This document shows, piece by piece, positions 24,618 through 36,624 of a stretch of 64,000 nt of DNA. The stretch's first letter is position 1. Every line of letters starts with the position of its first letter. Origin of the DNA: Archegozetes longisetosus (lineage: Eukaryota; Arthropoda; Arachnida; Sarcoptiformes; Trhypochthoniidae); assembly GCA_018873245.2 (NCBI GenBank), contig JAEMBT020000008.1, forward strand, positions 7,160,238-7,224,237, in the 5' to 3' direction. A program made the position numbers and the translations under genes. The notes beneath the pieces were generated by a model. That model worked only from the letters and a program-made list of their open reading frames with translations, was not told the origin of the DNA and did not search any database.

Positions 24618-26487
24618 CAGTGCGTCCAAGCTCAACTTTACCAGTTTTGTGTTTGAATATTTTCTTATTAATTATTTATGGAATAATGCTTCTTTACTTA
24701 AAATGTTGAGAATCTCCCCAAGTTTTGTTACCCTTTGTATGGGCATATTTGAGCATATTTTTCTATTATTTTTATGTGTTCAAATAGTTTGATATGAGAT
24801 TTTATTTCAAATATTAATTTTAGAGAAAAATAAATTTATTTTTATAGTAAATTTATAGCACTATCTATATATATAATTATTTTCTAATTCTAAATATGAG
24901 AAATATATCTAAATGTTTTTTATTTAATTGAACCCGGTTTCCTAATCTAAGGAAAAATAAGGATAATTAAGCATTTTTCAGAGATAATGACGGACTTTTA
25001 TAGCTTTACTAATCAATGATAAGTAATTTGAATGAAAGCGCCATTGTGCTCAATACAATGCTTTAATCGTGATATTACTGAACGACATGAGTTCTTTATC
25101 ATTCCTTGGGGTATATTATTAAACTCTTCTTTTATGTATTGTTTAAGTGTTTTAGTGTCTGTTAGTTGTCTCCGATATACTTTATCCTTTAAATATCCCC
25201 AAAGAAAAGATCGATAGTTGTCAGGTCGGGTGATCGAGGAGGCCATGGCATATTTGACTGTCTCCCAATCAGGCGTTCAGGGAAGTGGAAATCTAATCAC
25301 TGTCACACAGTACGCGCGAAGTGTGCAGGAGCCCCATCCTGTTGAAATCAAAGCCGGTCCCTAACAACTTTATCAGAAATTTGAGTCCAAAGATACTCAT
25401 TCAAAAACTCAAGATAGCTTTCAGTATTAACAGTCCCATTAAAAAAAGTAAGGACCCACACGGTCTCCACTCCATATCCCTGCTCATACCATTACAGTTT
25501 CTCCAAGTTTGTCTTGCTCAAGAACAATATTTGGGTTTGATGGTGACCAGTAATCTGTGTTATGTCTGTTTACACGACCATTAACTGAGACCAATGATTC
25601 ACCTGACCATATTATTTTGTCTACAAATCCCTCATCTTCATTTTGCATATCGAGAAAAAGGCGCGGAAATTCAACACGAGCTTCTGGATCGTCTTAATTA
25701 AGGTGATGTATGGTGATTGGGTGATATGGATGGAAATTAAAGTCTTTTTGAAGAATTAAATAAGTAGCGCTCTTTGCAATACCAAGCTCTTGCCACTCTT
25801 CTTACTGACATAAGCTCGCCATTCTCGGTTGCTTTAATCATCATTTCCTCCACTAGTCTAATTGTATGTAGAGTGCGCTCTGTCTTTGTGCTTTCTTCCC
25901 GAGGTTTCTCAACATCTCCATAAGTCAAGAAATTATCGACTAATCTTTTGATAGTACTAGATGATGGGTGAAATCCATATTTTCTCTCAAGAGCACGTTG
26001 AGTTGAAATCATGCAATCATTGCTGCGCAGATATTCGGCAACACAGAGGATTTTTTCATCTCTTGTATATTGATGTGGAGCCTTAACACAGTGCAATATA
26101 GTACATATAACGATATATCTCAATATTTTGTGGTAACAGAGAAAATATATGCATTTTAAAATGACATCGAAAATACAAATGAATAATAACATCAGACAAC
26201 CTGAGATTATATTTATAATTAGTAATAAGAGTACTGTTATTCAGTAACATATTTATTGTTTTGATGCTTAAAATAGAATTCTCCAACCCACTTCAATGAA
26301 GAGTAATTTTTTAACTTTTAGATTTTTTCAAGTATTTAAATGATACTCCTTTCATATCATTACGAAAATCTCATGAACAAAATACTGGAAGATGCTTTAT
26401 ATAACTACATTATTATCAATTTGATATCCCTATTTACCTATTAAATATAACAGTATAAAACTAGTAAAGCTTATGTTGGACACCCTG
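24618..26487 (-). mobile_element. IS630/mariner-superfamily element, 1,870 bp, nested
   Basis: The ends are CAGTGCGTCCAAGCTCAAC and, reversed, CAGGGTGTCCAACATAAGC, followed inward by matching CTTTACCAGTTTT-type sequence; TA lies outside. It carries a decayed transposase on the minus strand. It sits inside a pogo-like MITE and is therefore younger than it. Confidence 0.88.
25013..26092 (-). pseudogene. Decayed transposase with DUF4817-like HTH and DDD/E core
   Basis: In several frames the minus strand gives an N-terminal helix-turn-helix stretch (YTRDEKILCVAEYLRS, then LERKYGFHPSSSTIKRLVDN). A catalytic part follows (QQDGAPAHFARTV, then WPPRSPDLTT and FLWGYLKDKVYRR). Stops and frameshifts, including one beside SPDLTT, make it non-functional. 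The DGAPAH and PDL motifs put it in the IS630/Tc1/mariner superfamily; the exact clade needs a search. Its coding relics recur in much-deleted form at 56053 and 58732. Confidence 0.8.
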
Positions 26488-26744
26488 TATAATAACACAT
26501 CAAATTCACATGTTATATCATTATTATTAAGACTGCTGAGCAGTTCAGGTTCCAGAGACTCGTGGAGGAACCTCAAACTTGAACCTCAATCTGAATAAAA
26601 TCTTAGTGTTAATCATTCAAATATTGCAGTTTGGGCGAAATCTTTATTTTGAACACTTTTCTATATACAAGCTGTTTTGAAAACTCACTATTTTGAACAA
26701 AAATTTTTTGGCAGAAGCGGGTTCAAAATAACAAGGTTCTACTG

Positions 26745-27220
26745 TATAGCACCAATGAAACGTTTTAAAACTTTTGGTGATTCATTTGAACGAAGGGATG
26801 AGGGTATACAATCTAATTTAACCTAACCTAGCCTAATCTACCTGTGTAGCGATTGATGCGACAGCCTTTGATTATTACAACTCCATATTAGAAGTAAGTT
26901 TAGATTTCAAAGATTTTTAGTTAATTTATTTTAGTTTAGGGTCGTTTGTGTTGGCCGAAATCGTATTCCCTAAATTTTTAACTCAAATAAATTGTTAAAG
27001 TTTTCAGAATGAATTACTAGTGTTATGCTACTGTGTGATCAACAATAATTTTAAACAATTTCATGTAATCATAAATTTTTCACAATTCAAACTTCATAAT
27101 TTTTCAATTTAATTGACTTTAACTCTGCAATTCACTTAAACATCAGGTACAACAAATTCTTTTCAATCGGAAATTAGTTATAAAATAACTTTTAAAATAA
27201 TGCATTCTTCAAATAAAAAA
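26745..27220. other. Intergenic, 3' of the RCC1-kinase gene
   Basis: Contains TAACCTAACCTAGCC near 26819, too short and irregular to be telomeric repeat. No gene is seen. Confidence 0.5.
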
Positions 27221-30200
27221 TTATTTTACAAACAATTTCCTTGGAATTAAAATTTTCTTTTGAATGAAATACACATGAAAACTTTCTTCAATGGTCTTAA
27301 TTTCGTCTAAGCTGTCTTCAAAATGTTCATCTATCATTAACTCATTTGAACTCAAAGCCCACGAATTTCTTTCGTTCAGTATTTGTCCGCAGTTTGGTCT
27401 TTTGGCCTTTGCGGGTGCAATAATACGCTCAATTAAGTCAAATAGATTTGAATATTTTGACTCCATTTTTGTATTTTCTCCAACTGGACTAAAGAATAGA
27501 GTGAGGATGATAAGTCATGAATAATAGAACACATGGAATATCATTACTCATCGATATCAATATTGAATAATTCTTGAATAATGAATCCTAAGCTATAAAT
27601 ATCTGCTTTGAAATCATAATTTTTTCCTCTTATCACTTCTGGTGCCATATATTTGTCAGTTTCCAACACCTGAGTATGAATTTGTTGATTACATTCTTGT
27701 ATAATTGCTGAACCAAATTGAGCTAGCCTGACAAATCTTCCATTTAACCCATAAGTTATTAAAATATTTGAAGGTCTTAAGTATCTGTGAATTATATTCC
27801 GCTTATGCAAATAATCAAGACTTTCGAGTAACTCAGTGAATAATTCACTTGAAATATAATAACCAAAAGGGCTCATGACTTGAGATAGCGTTTGATTCAA
27901 CTCATCATTAAGTATTTGAATGACATCTTTTAAGGAATTGAACAACAGCTCCATTTTAATGTATAATAAAAGGGGTTTATAAGGATAGATAAATACTTGA
28001 TGAGAGCTCGGAGCAGAACCTTCAAAATTGCTGTAGTCATCTCTGACATGATAATTGTCTTCAACCCAGAAATCATGAAATTCTATAAGGAATTCACTTT
28101 TAACAGATATAAGCATTTTTAACTCTTCTAATACATTACTTCTCTGATCAGAACTTAGAGTTATTTTATTAATCGCGAAAATTTCATTTGACTTTTTCTC
28201 AACAGATTTAGCGATAATCCCGAAAGTGCCAAAAGAAATTACTCCTATTTCATAGAAGTCCTGCTCATATCTCTTAATATTTGGTGTGGATGATCTCTGA
28301 CTTAATTTACTTTTAATGAAATATAAGTGAAAACTATCTCCGATTGTCATTATTTCTTTACTAATTACGTCTTTTTCTTTCACAAATTGGTCGAAGCTCG
28401 TATCCCATAAACCTTTTCGGTTCAGTATTTCATCACATTTTGGACGTTTTTCGGCAACATTTGATGTCATTTTATCCATTAAATCCTCAATTTTTATTTT
28501 ATTACTGCTATCCAAGAATCGTTTTCCTAAACCTGCTCTCAAGCTGAATAATTCCTTAACAATAACTCCCAAACTATAAATATCTGATTTTACATCATAA
28601 TGTCTAGACTCTCTAACTTCAGGAGCCATATATTTATCTGTTCCTGGTCCTTGAGTGTGTGACTGATCTTCAGATTCATGAAAAACAGCTAACCCAAAAT
28701 CAGCTAGCTTAATGAATCTGCCATTCGATCCATTCGTTATCAGAATATTTGCAGGTTTCAAGTCTCTATGAATTATTTGAGGATCTTGTTTATGTAAATA
28801 ATCCAGACTTTCGAGTATTTCTTTGAACAGCTCGCTCGAAACGTAATAATTCAAACGAGGAATTATCTCATTTGGTTTTTGATTCATTTCTTCATCAAAT
28901 ATTTTAACGATCTCTCTCAACGTTTTATAGCATAGCTCCATTTGAATATGCAGTAGCAGAGGTTTATTAGGGTTGAAAATTTCATGACAGGGACTCAAAT
29001 CAGAGTTTTCATAAGCTTCAAAACCTCGTTTTAAAATATAATTTTCCTCGATCCAGAAATCATAAAATCTGACCACATAATTACCGCTCGATTTTGCAAT
29101 TATTTCTGATTCTTTGCAAATTTTTTCTTTTTGATCATCACTCATCGGGATCTTTTTGATAGCAAAAATTATTTTTGAGTTCCTTTCATAGACTTTACAG
29201 ACAGTACCAAAACTACCTGATGAGATAATACAGATTTCATTGAACTTTTGTTCGCTCTTGTTTTTCAATTTTAGTGGAGTTTCGAAGTCGATTTCTCGAA
29301 ACGGTTCAAAAACTAATTTATAGGTTTTTTGTTGATAGTATGCGAATGATTCTTGGAAAGAATTGAATTGTGTCTCCTTTGGTGTTCTAACGACTCTTCC
29401 ACAATAACCCCATATGAAAATAACTCCTTCTTTAGATAAAGCCATTGAGATCCAGTAACGAGAATGTGATGCAATATCAATGAATTTTTTTTGAGCTTTT
29501 AATTTTAAAGGAGCTTCACTTTTCTCTTTAATTTTTTCATGCCCAATTTGCCCATATTGGTTATTACCAAATGTATAAATATCTCCATCACGTGATAACA
29601 ATAAACTGTAATCGTAACCACAACTTATTTTATCAAAAGTCTCATTAACTGTGATAAGTTTCGGTGCGTTAATTGAGTCATTTTCTTTCAACTTTTTAAA
29701 CCCCAGCTGTCCAGATTCATTACTACCCCAACTGAACACATTTCCCTTCTCTGTTAAGGCCATTGAATGACCAGAACCGCATGCTATCATTTTCACTATC
29801 TCACCATTGAATCCATTCACTTGACATGGAATTGACACATGATGTTTATCAATTCCATTTCCAACCTGTCCATTCGAGTTTAGGCCCCACGCATAAACCT
29901 GACCATCAATTGTCAAAACAAGTGAGTGACCAAAACCACAACATATGTCGATGATATTTTTATGACTCATATATTGATTCAACTCCGGTTTATATATCTT
30001 TCCATAAAGATCAAATGATAAATCACTTAAGTAGTCGTTGCTTCCGTTCCCTAAAAATCCCCAATCATTCGAGCCCCAACAATAAATCTTTCCATCAATA
30101 GTGCGCGCAATTGTATGATACCGACTATTTTTGAAATCAACTATTTGTTTATAACTTAATTTTTCATTTAAAGTCAACATTTTTACTTGTTTCTTATGAC

Positions 30201-30375
30201 CAAATCCTAAAACTCCCCAAGAATTATCTCCAAAAGTGAATGTCTTGTCATCGTTTGTGACAATGATTAAATTATCCGACCAGGTTTCAAAAACGTAAAA
30301 AAGTTTGATATTTTTGATGAAATCTTGATGTAATTTCAATTCCTTGAAAATGTCGCATTTATTAATTTTTTCCAT
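27221..30375 (-). CDS. RCC1 propeller fused to a protein kinase and a pseudokinase
   Basis: Exons 30375-27548 and 27488-27221 flank a 59-bp intron (GTAATG donor, TTTAG acceptor) and encode 1,031 residues. I start at the MEKINKCDIF ATG because the open frame upstream has no ATG. Residues ~40-325 hold five clear RCC1 repeats (WG-x-N-x-x-G-Q-x-G pattern) and a degenerate sixth. Kinase 1 (~377-655) has the loop GSFG, K407 in AIKK, HRDLKPAN (D538, N543), DFG (D559) and APE, so it should be active. Its insert and QMELC hinge resemble eIF2-alpha kinases. Kinase 2 (~703-1000) has AINK, HRYLRPSN and QFG, so the catalytic Lys, Asp and Asp are lost (N736, Y865, Q886). NEK8/NEK9 combine kinase and RCC1 in the opposite order. 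Substrate and site of action are unknown. Confidence 0.85.
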
Positions 30376-31265
30376 TTTACAATCACACAAGAAATACAAA
30401 GTCTTGAGTCTCGTGACAAAAGTTTACGCAATGAGAAATAACAAAAGTTAAGTAAGATTATCTTATCTCAATGTACCTGATATCGTGGTAGCGAACTACG
30501 CTTACTAGAAGGAAGAGTATTGAAACGAATTTTTCATTGAACTTTGCACTTTATGAGGTGGTTTACTAGCTCTTTCAACGGGGTACAGCAAAAACAGCTA
30601 AAGATAGAAAATTAAAATAAGTTTTATTAAATTCTACATAAAAGTGAAATTAAAATGACATTGTTCAATAATCGGTGTTTCTATTATTTGCTCGTCATGC
30701 AGTCTCCAAACGGTTTGAATATGAGAGTAATGGATATTCAAGCATGTCTGTGCGGTTTTCAAGAGACTAAGATTTCTTCGATCTGAGCTTTAAATATTCA
30801 ATTAATTTTCTTAAAAGGAACGTTAGTAGAATGCGTATAACAATAATAATAACAATAGGTAAATGGAATTTTTCCACAAAAGTCTTGAATCTAATATGAA
30901 TTATGCTTAAAAGTCGAAAAGCTGCAAATTCGTTCCAGTAAGCTGAATCAATCTCGAATTAATAGAGAAGCAAATTCTTAGTGAAATTAAGTTTTTTACC
31001 ATCAATCCTGATGTATCTCCCTTGAAAACGTAAGTGAACCACCCTGCACAACAACTCATACTACCCATACGAACTGTCAGGCAGTTCGTCCCTAAAGAAG
31101 AAGAAAAATACTAAAATATTCCCCTTCATAAAAAATTAAAACATTTCATAATCATTCATTATTAAATGTGAAATAATATCCTAACTTTTCTATTTAGGAC
31201 TTTTAAGACTTAAATTTTTGGTTCTTTTAATTATATTAAGGAATAAATTTATTGATTAACTAGTA
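30376..31265. other. Upstream region of the RCC1-kinase gene
   Basis: Non-coding AT-rich sequence that should hold the promoter. No other gene is supported. Confidence 0.5.
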
Positions 31266-31515
31266 TCGTCGGTTGAGTTCTAGAAAGTCGTAAATCGAGT
31301 TAACCGATTTTTAGAGCTTATGCCAGTTTTAAATACAATAACTTGGGCTCTATTCAAAGCTGACTTCAAGTTTAAAAAATTCAAATTAATTTTATAATAG
31401 CAATGATAGAAAAATAATCGTTCCCATAGAAGCTCATTATGATATCAAACTTTGAAGTCGTTTTTCTCAAAACTCAATTTATAAGAGTTACGACTTTCTA
31501 GAACTCAACCGACGA
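31266..31515. mobile_element. MITE, 250 bp, TA-flanked
   Basis: Near-perfect inverted repeats of about 28 bp start TCGTCGGTTGAGTTCTAGAA at each end, with TA outside. No ORF is present. The superfamily is probably Tc1/mariner, judged by the TA. Confidence 0.88.
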
Positions 31516-32085
31516 TATAATAAAAAATTATAATTTTCTAAGACATCTTGAAATCTAATAAAACACTAGAGTTTTCTTACTGCAACTAACCTGGAACAAT
31601 AACTAAATAGTACGTTTAGAATTTTTTTTATAGACATTCAAGATTTTGATGTGAAATTTATTGAAAAATTGACTTAAGCTTAAAGGTAAGTGTATGGAAG
31701 AATATGAATTGAGTATTATATGAATATGCTTTTTTAATAGAAGAAATTAAACTGAAATGTACAAAATCTTTTTAATGTACCATAATATAAAATAAATATA
31801 AAATGTTTGAAAACAATAGGAAATTGCTAAAATCTTTTAAAACTTTTAGAAACTTCATTAATTAAAGTCTTCGACTATTGAACACCTGATAGATTTCTGA
31901 AAGAATTAAAACAGTTTTAACTATTACTGAAACACTCATTTTCGGAATTTCGATTTGTGTACTCTCAAATCAATGGCTGAGCAGATTTGGTGCCGATACC
32001 GTGGTAAGTTGTTTTGAAATACTGTTGATATTGATTTGTGTGCTCAATTATTGGTGAAATCAAGAATATATTATTCTTATGTTTG
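31516..32085. other. Intergenic, no gene seen
   Basis: AT-rich sequence with no ORF or repeat that I can support. Confidence 0.45.
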
Positions 32086-32665
32086 GCAACACTTGCCGGG
32101 TATTCCCACAACGAGTTAGTATATAAAATTCGATAAATAAATGAAGTAAGAACAGGTTTATATCTTTTAGGAATTGATAAATGCTTAACATTAGGAAAAT
32201 TAATATAAGAGTATATTATCGTGTTTTGATAGTGGTGAGTAAAAAAATTTTAAAATAGCTTTAAAAAAACGAGTATACTAAATATCGGATAAAAATACAT
32301 TTCTTAAACAATTTGACGAGTACGACTATAACATTTATGGTTTAGGATTTTCTGTAAAAAATTAGTTTGGATGAATCTAGCACTCATTTAAATCAATTCT
32401 TATACTGGAGAAAGTTTCCTCAAACTAACAGTGGATTAAGATTTTTGCAAGTCTGTCAACACACTAGAGCTTGTTATCCAGGGTTACCTGCTACCAAATT
32501 GGATTTTGTTGATGAGAGCGGTTATTGTTTTAAAACATCTCGAAATAATTTTATAAAGCAATCTTATTCTATTTTTAAATAAATATTTATTTATTTACCG
32601 AATGTTATATACTAACTCAGAATGTTATATACTAACTCATTGTGCGAATACTCGGCAAGTGTTGC
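32086..32665. mobile_element. Inverted-repeat element of unknown superfamily, ~580 bp
   Basis: The left arm begins GCAACACTTGCCGGGTATTC and the reversed right arm GCAACACTTGCCGAGTATTC; similarity continues about 55 bp inward. The right arm contains a tandem duplication of GTTATATACTAACTCAGAAT. I could not find a clear target duplication. An internal ORF (32367-32582, no ATG-supported family match) is of doubtful meaning. Confidence 0.7.
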
Positions 32666-33428
32666 TTCAAGTTTTTCTTCGGGCTCCAGTTCTTCAATAA
32701 CTTCCTCTACATGCATATGACTAGTGATGACAATAGCACATTAATAATACTAATCAATTGCTCGAATATCATATCTGATATAGCTCAGTCTTAAATAATT
32801 GTATAGCTTCTGGTCTACTCAAAGTATGTAGTATTTATTGGAAATTATAAATGTATACTACACTCAATAAGATTCTATTAATTTATATTCACTGCTATTG
32901 AACATATTCAATGATTTTCAGTAATTTAGAAAATATTAGTCAGTAATAGAAATTAAATCAATCAAGCTTTAATTAACTGTAAGAAGTATGTGTTTATACC
33001 TACTCTGACACTTGCCCTCGCTCTTTCCTACTTCTTTTATTTAACAAAAAAAACATGTCAAAAAGTATGATTTCTCATTGTTTTGCTAAAAGTTATGAAG
33101 TAAAAATTAAAATAATTTCCAACAGGTTGAAATACTGTAGCATAATTATCTTATCATTATAAAAGTATACTAGGCTGGCGCAGTCCTCTCTTTCCTCTTA
33201 TGAGATACCATAAAAAGAGTAAACTTACGCAATTAGACTCATAAAAATAGATTTAATATATTCTAACAATAAGTTAAAAATTTAGATTTCAGTTGAAGAA
33301 AACAGTAAAGTTAGTAAATTTTTTTAAAAATAAAATGGAATGAAGTATCAGTGCTTCAAATGTTTGGATTATAAGTATGAGAGTAGGTTTTCTAAAAGCA
33401 GATGTTATATTGGGAGTGTAAAATACTT
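32666..33428. other. Intergenic, no gene seen
   Basis: AT-rich sequence with no recognisable coding segment. Confidence 0.45.
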
Positions 33429-33920
33429 ATGTAAACGGCTGCATAATAGTTCGGTCCCATAATCTTGTTGTTTGAGAGGGTAACGTACTAATTGAGTCTC
33501 ACGCGTTTACTAAAAACATACTAATTCAGTCCGGTCAGGTGAACATAAGTGTTATCTATGTTTGTATTAAACGGCGCTGCTGTATCATAGTTTATGTGAT
33601 AAGATCAGTATTTGATTTCAATTCGCGCAATTAAGTCGATTGGAGTAATGAGTTCAAATCCTGGTGTAATAAGTGGTGTCATTGCCAGTGAGCGAGGCAA
33701 ATCGCTATTTATTATAGATAATTATAAATTCAGATTCCATAAGTTATCGGCTAAAAATGTCCTAAGTCTTTAAAATGGGAAGGAAATTTTTAATTAGCAG
33801 CAGGACTGAATTAGTATGTACCTTGGGACTGAGTTAATAATCGTCTCTTAAAACCAAGGGACTGAGCTGGTATGTTGTTTTCGATTTCGGGACTGAGTTA
33901 GTATGCACCGGTGTAAACAA
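33429..33920. mobile_element. Putative MITE with repeated subterminal motif, ~490 bp
   Basis: The ends are loosely inverted (TGTAAACGGCTGCATAATAG; reversed right TGTTTACACCGGTGCATACT). The motif GGACTGAGTTAGTATG, or its complement, occurs about five times near both ends in diverged form, as expected for transposase-binding sites. The borders are approximate and no target duplication was found. Confidence 0.55.
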
Positions 33921-34091
33921 TGTTATCGGAAGAAATTTTAGTCTGATGATAAAAGCATAAAGTGTAAATCATCGCTTTTAAACTATGATGTAGTACCCTT
34001 AGAATGTGCATTTTGAGATAAATGCATTCAAACTTTTTCCTTTCAGTTAAAAAACATGTTTGAATTTTTTGAGTTTCAGTTACATTATATA

Positions 34092-34820
34092 CAGGGTAAG
34101 AAAGAATGATTTTCCCGTAGCGTAGAATAAAAATTATTATAGTTAGAGCAAAATCGGTTGGATATTCTGATACTTGGTTAAAAAATGCATTAAGAAGAGT
34201 TTATTTTAAAAGTCAGTATGAGAGTGTTGAGCTTGAATTACAGCAGTTAATCTTTCAGGATAAGTTAACAATAAATATTCAAATAAATCAGTACTATTTT
34301 CAAATGAAATTAAAACTTCTCTTAAAAGATTGAGTAAAACATCATAAGGAAAACGATTCAGTCTATCTTCTCGCAACATTCTTTTTTGAACCTCATCTTT
34401 AATTAATGATCCAATATGTACTGGAGGATTAAGATCAGGACTGTGACCTGACCAGAGATCATTTCCTCAAAAATTAAGCCCCGCTTTCTCTTGCCTCTCG
34501 AAAAGCAATGCGTTTGATTCTATAAATGAATCTTTGCTCATCCAAATCATTAATTAATCCAGCTATTAATTGACAACGTTTTTTTTCAAATGATATCAAT
34601 GAAAACAGTATAAAAAACCATTAAAACCAGATTGTATTGAAATTTGTTGGTTTACTAACAGAATATCGTTAGTTAACAACATTACACATTTATTAGGTTT
34701 TTAAATATAAACTTTTTAAAATGTATTTTTTAACATAAAATCAGAATATCCAACCGGTTTTGCTCTAACTATAATAGTTTTCGTTCAAGACTACGAGAGA
34801 ATCATTTTTTTCTTGCCTTG
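34092..34820 (-). mobile_element. Tc1-type deleted element, 729 bp
   Basis: Inverted repeats of about 80 bp, with TA outside (34090-34091, 34821-34822). The left begins CAGGGTAAGAAAGAATGATT and the reversed right CAAGGCAAGAAAAAAATGAT; inside both lies TTAGAGCAAAACCGGTTGG or a one-base variant. A transposase C terminus remains on the minus strand. The element abuts receptor unit 4 exactly. Confidence 0.88.
34210..34530 (-). pseudogene. Tc1-like transposase C-terminal remnant
   Basis: The minus strand reads FERQEKAGLNF, a stop, then LWSGHSPDLNP and IGSLIKDEVQKRMLREDRLN and about 60 further codons. SPDLNP marks the third catalytic block of Tc1-type transposases. The N-terminal and central parts are gone. 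Confidence 0.8.
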
Positions 34821-34952
34821 TAGTACTTCTGTGTATGCTTCAAACATTTTATTACTAGAAATAAGACAAGAAGTGACTTAATATATGAGTAGATTCCCGG
34901 CTGGTTGTAGATACAACTGAATGTGCAACTTACTACAAAATACTAGTCACCA

Positions 34953-36624
34953 TTATTTTGACATCGAATTCGCAAACTTATGAGTCAATAAGAAAAAGCG
35001 AGCAAATATTATGTAAATCTGAAAAAATCATAAAATCGAAATATGGAAACTCTTTTGACATCTCGTTAAATTTGTTATACTTTGAATGCAATCATAGGAG
35101 TCATAACGAATTGGTTACCACATGAAAAACCTATCAATCGATTCTTATCGCCGATTCTCTCCATTACATTCAATAACTATAAGAAACAACACTTTTATTT
35201 GAATGTAAATTTTTCAAGGCTTGAAGTATATTCGATGATTTCTGAGAGAAGTAAGGAAAGTTTGATAAGATTTTTATCTGAAATCTTGAACTGACCTTTG
35301 AACTACATAAAGTAATAATACTTTATCAGGACAGTGCATCAAAATAAATATAATACAGTTTTTAAAATATTAAGGCGCAGAAAACGTTATATAAATAAAA
35401 TAAATAATGATTATTTACAGTTATGATTATTACACGCATGTTAAAGTCAGTTAAAGTCAAAACAAAAATTTTATTAAAAATCCCTTTGATAAAGAGCAAT
35501 AAAATTATTACGAACATTAATTAGATGCATCGTCGTATTGATAACAGCTTTTTATACTTTTCTCAGAAATCATCTCATGTACTTACTTTGATTCTTCGAT
35601 TGATATCAAGTGATTTTGTGTTGAAATATAATTTAAACAGATTTTTGTGAGATTTTGAAGTATTTTTATTAATAGAAGCTGTTATTAAATTCAACAGTAT
35701 ATGAGAGATAAGTAATACGGGCAAAACCAAAAGTGAGGTTATAGATGTAATTAATTCGAGATCTCCAAACAAAATCTGTTGTAAAAGCATTAAATTAATT
35801 GGAATCAGTGTGTAATTGAGAGTAAAGAAGTATTTCTTCCAAAATTGATTGTATTTTATAACATTATTACAAATATCATTGTGCTCTTTAAGTAATTTGT
35901 CCATACATCGAGAGTTAAAGCATGTTATCTTTTGGGATACCTTTTGATTGAATAATCTAAACCTTAATCCACAATAATAGCAAGACATGAAATAATAAAG
36001 AAAACTATATGATAGGACGGTAAAGACGTATAATGTCCACGAAGGGAGAAAAAGTGCATTAATAGTACCATAAACAATACTCTGAACAGATTTAAAATTT
36101 TTGAACACCACAAAAGAAGGTAAAATAAAAAGAAGAAATGAGCTAGATTTTATTCCAATCGACAGTAGAGATTTGTAAAATGATGTTTTTTGAACAAATA
36201 ATTTTATTTGCTTTTCATCTTCTATACAAATCGTATCCATACTTTTCAACCCTTCCATCACTTGAATGATTTCCAGCCATTTATAGAGTTTACAATTACT
36301 ATAATTGAATAGATTTACTATTCTAATAGATAATATTAGGATTAATAAATGGATAGCATAAATATATTGAGCTAAGCCGATTATCTTAATAACATCGAAG
36401 TAGAATATGGGATAGTTTTCATTTTTGAAAGCAATAGAATTCATCGAAACTTTAATTAAAACCAGAAAATGAATAATAATTATGGCGTTAGATTTGAATC
36501 TCTGATTTCTTTTCTTCACGGAAACGAGATAGTTATTAATATCTTGCCTATGAATGAGTCCATATTTATAAAGTGGTAAACCCAGATTTTCTATATATGA
36601 GAATTTTTCTTTATCTTCTGTCAT
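34953..36624 (-). CDS. Gustatory-receptor-like seven-TM protein, copy 4
   Basis: Exons 36624-35587, 35176-35081 and 35018-34953, all phase 0, make 399 residues. It is closest to copies 1 and 2 (start MTEDKEKFSY) but ends SMSK then TAA, like copy 3. Intron 1 is 410 bp and intron 2 is 62 bp, matching the array. Exon 2 differs from copy 2 in a single residue (IGDK for IADK). Substitutions relative to the other copies are scattered and every frame is open. It lies 15 kb from the array, beyond the RCC1-kinase gene and several transposons, so it was moved or separated after duplication. Confidence 0.75.

Larger units (their letters stand above)
24399..26744. mobile_element. Pogo-like non-autonomous element (~474 bp) split by a second transposon
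   Basis: The left end CAGTAGACACTTG and the reversed right end CAGTAGAACCTTGTTATTTTG are inverted repeats with TA outside. Both halves carry many TATTTTGAA-type subterminal motifs. The element is interrupted by the 1,870-bp element at 24618-26487. Without it the host element is about 474 bp, a MITE. Confidence 0.85.

Noticed and set aside
26810-26850. TAACCTAACC repeat as an interstitial telomere
   Set aside because: Only two imperfect units; arthropod telomeres are TTAGG arrays of many copies.
32367-32582. 71-codon ORF inside the inverted-repeat element
   Set aside because: No ATG-supported family match and no conserved motif; probably chance within a mobile element.
35082-35294. 70-codon plus-strand ORF
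   Set aside because: Antisense of the receptor copy 4 second exon and neighbouring intron sequence.
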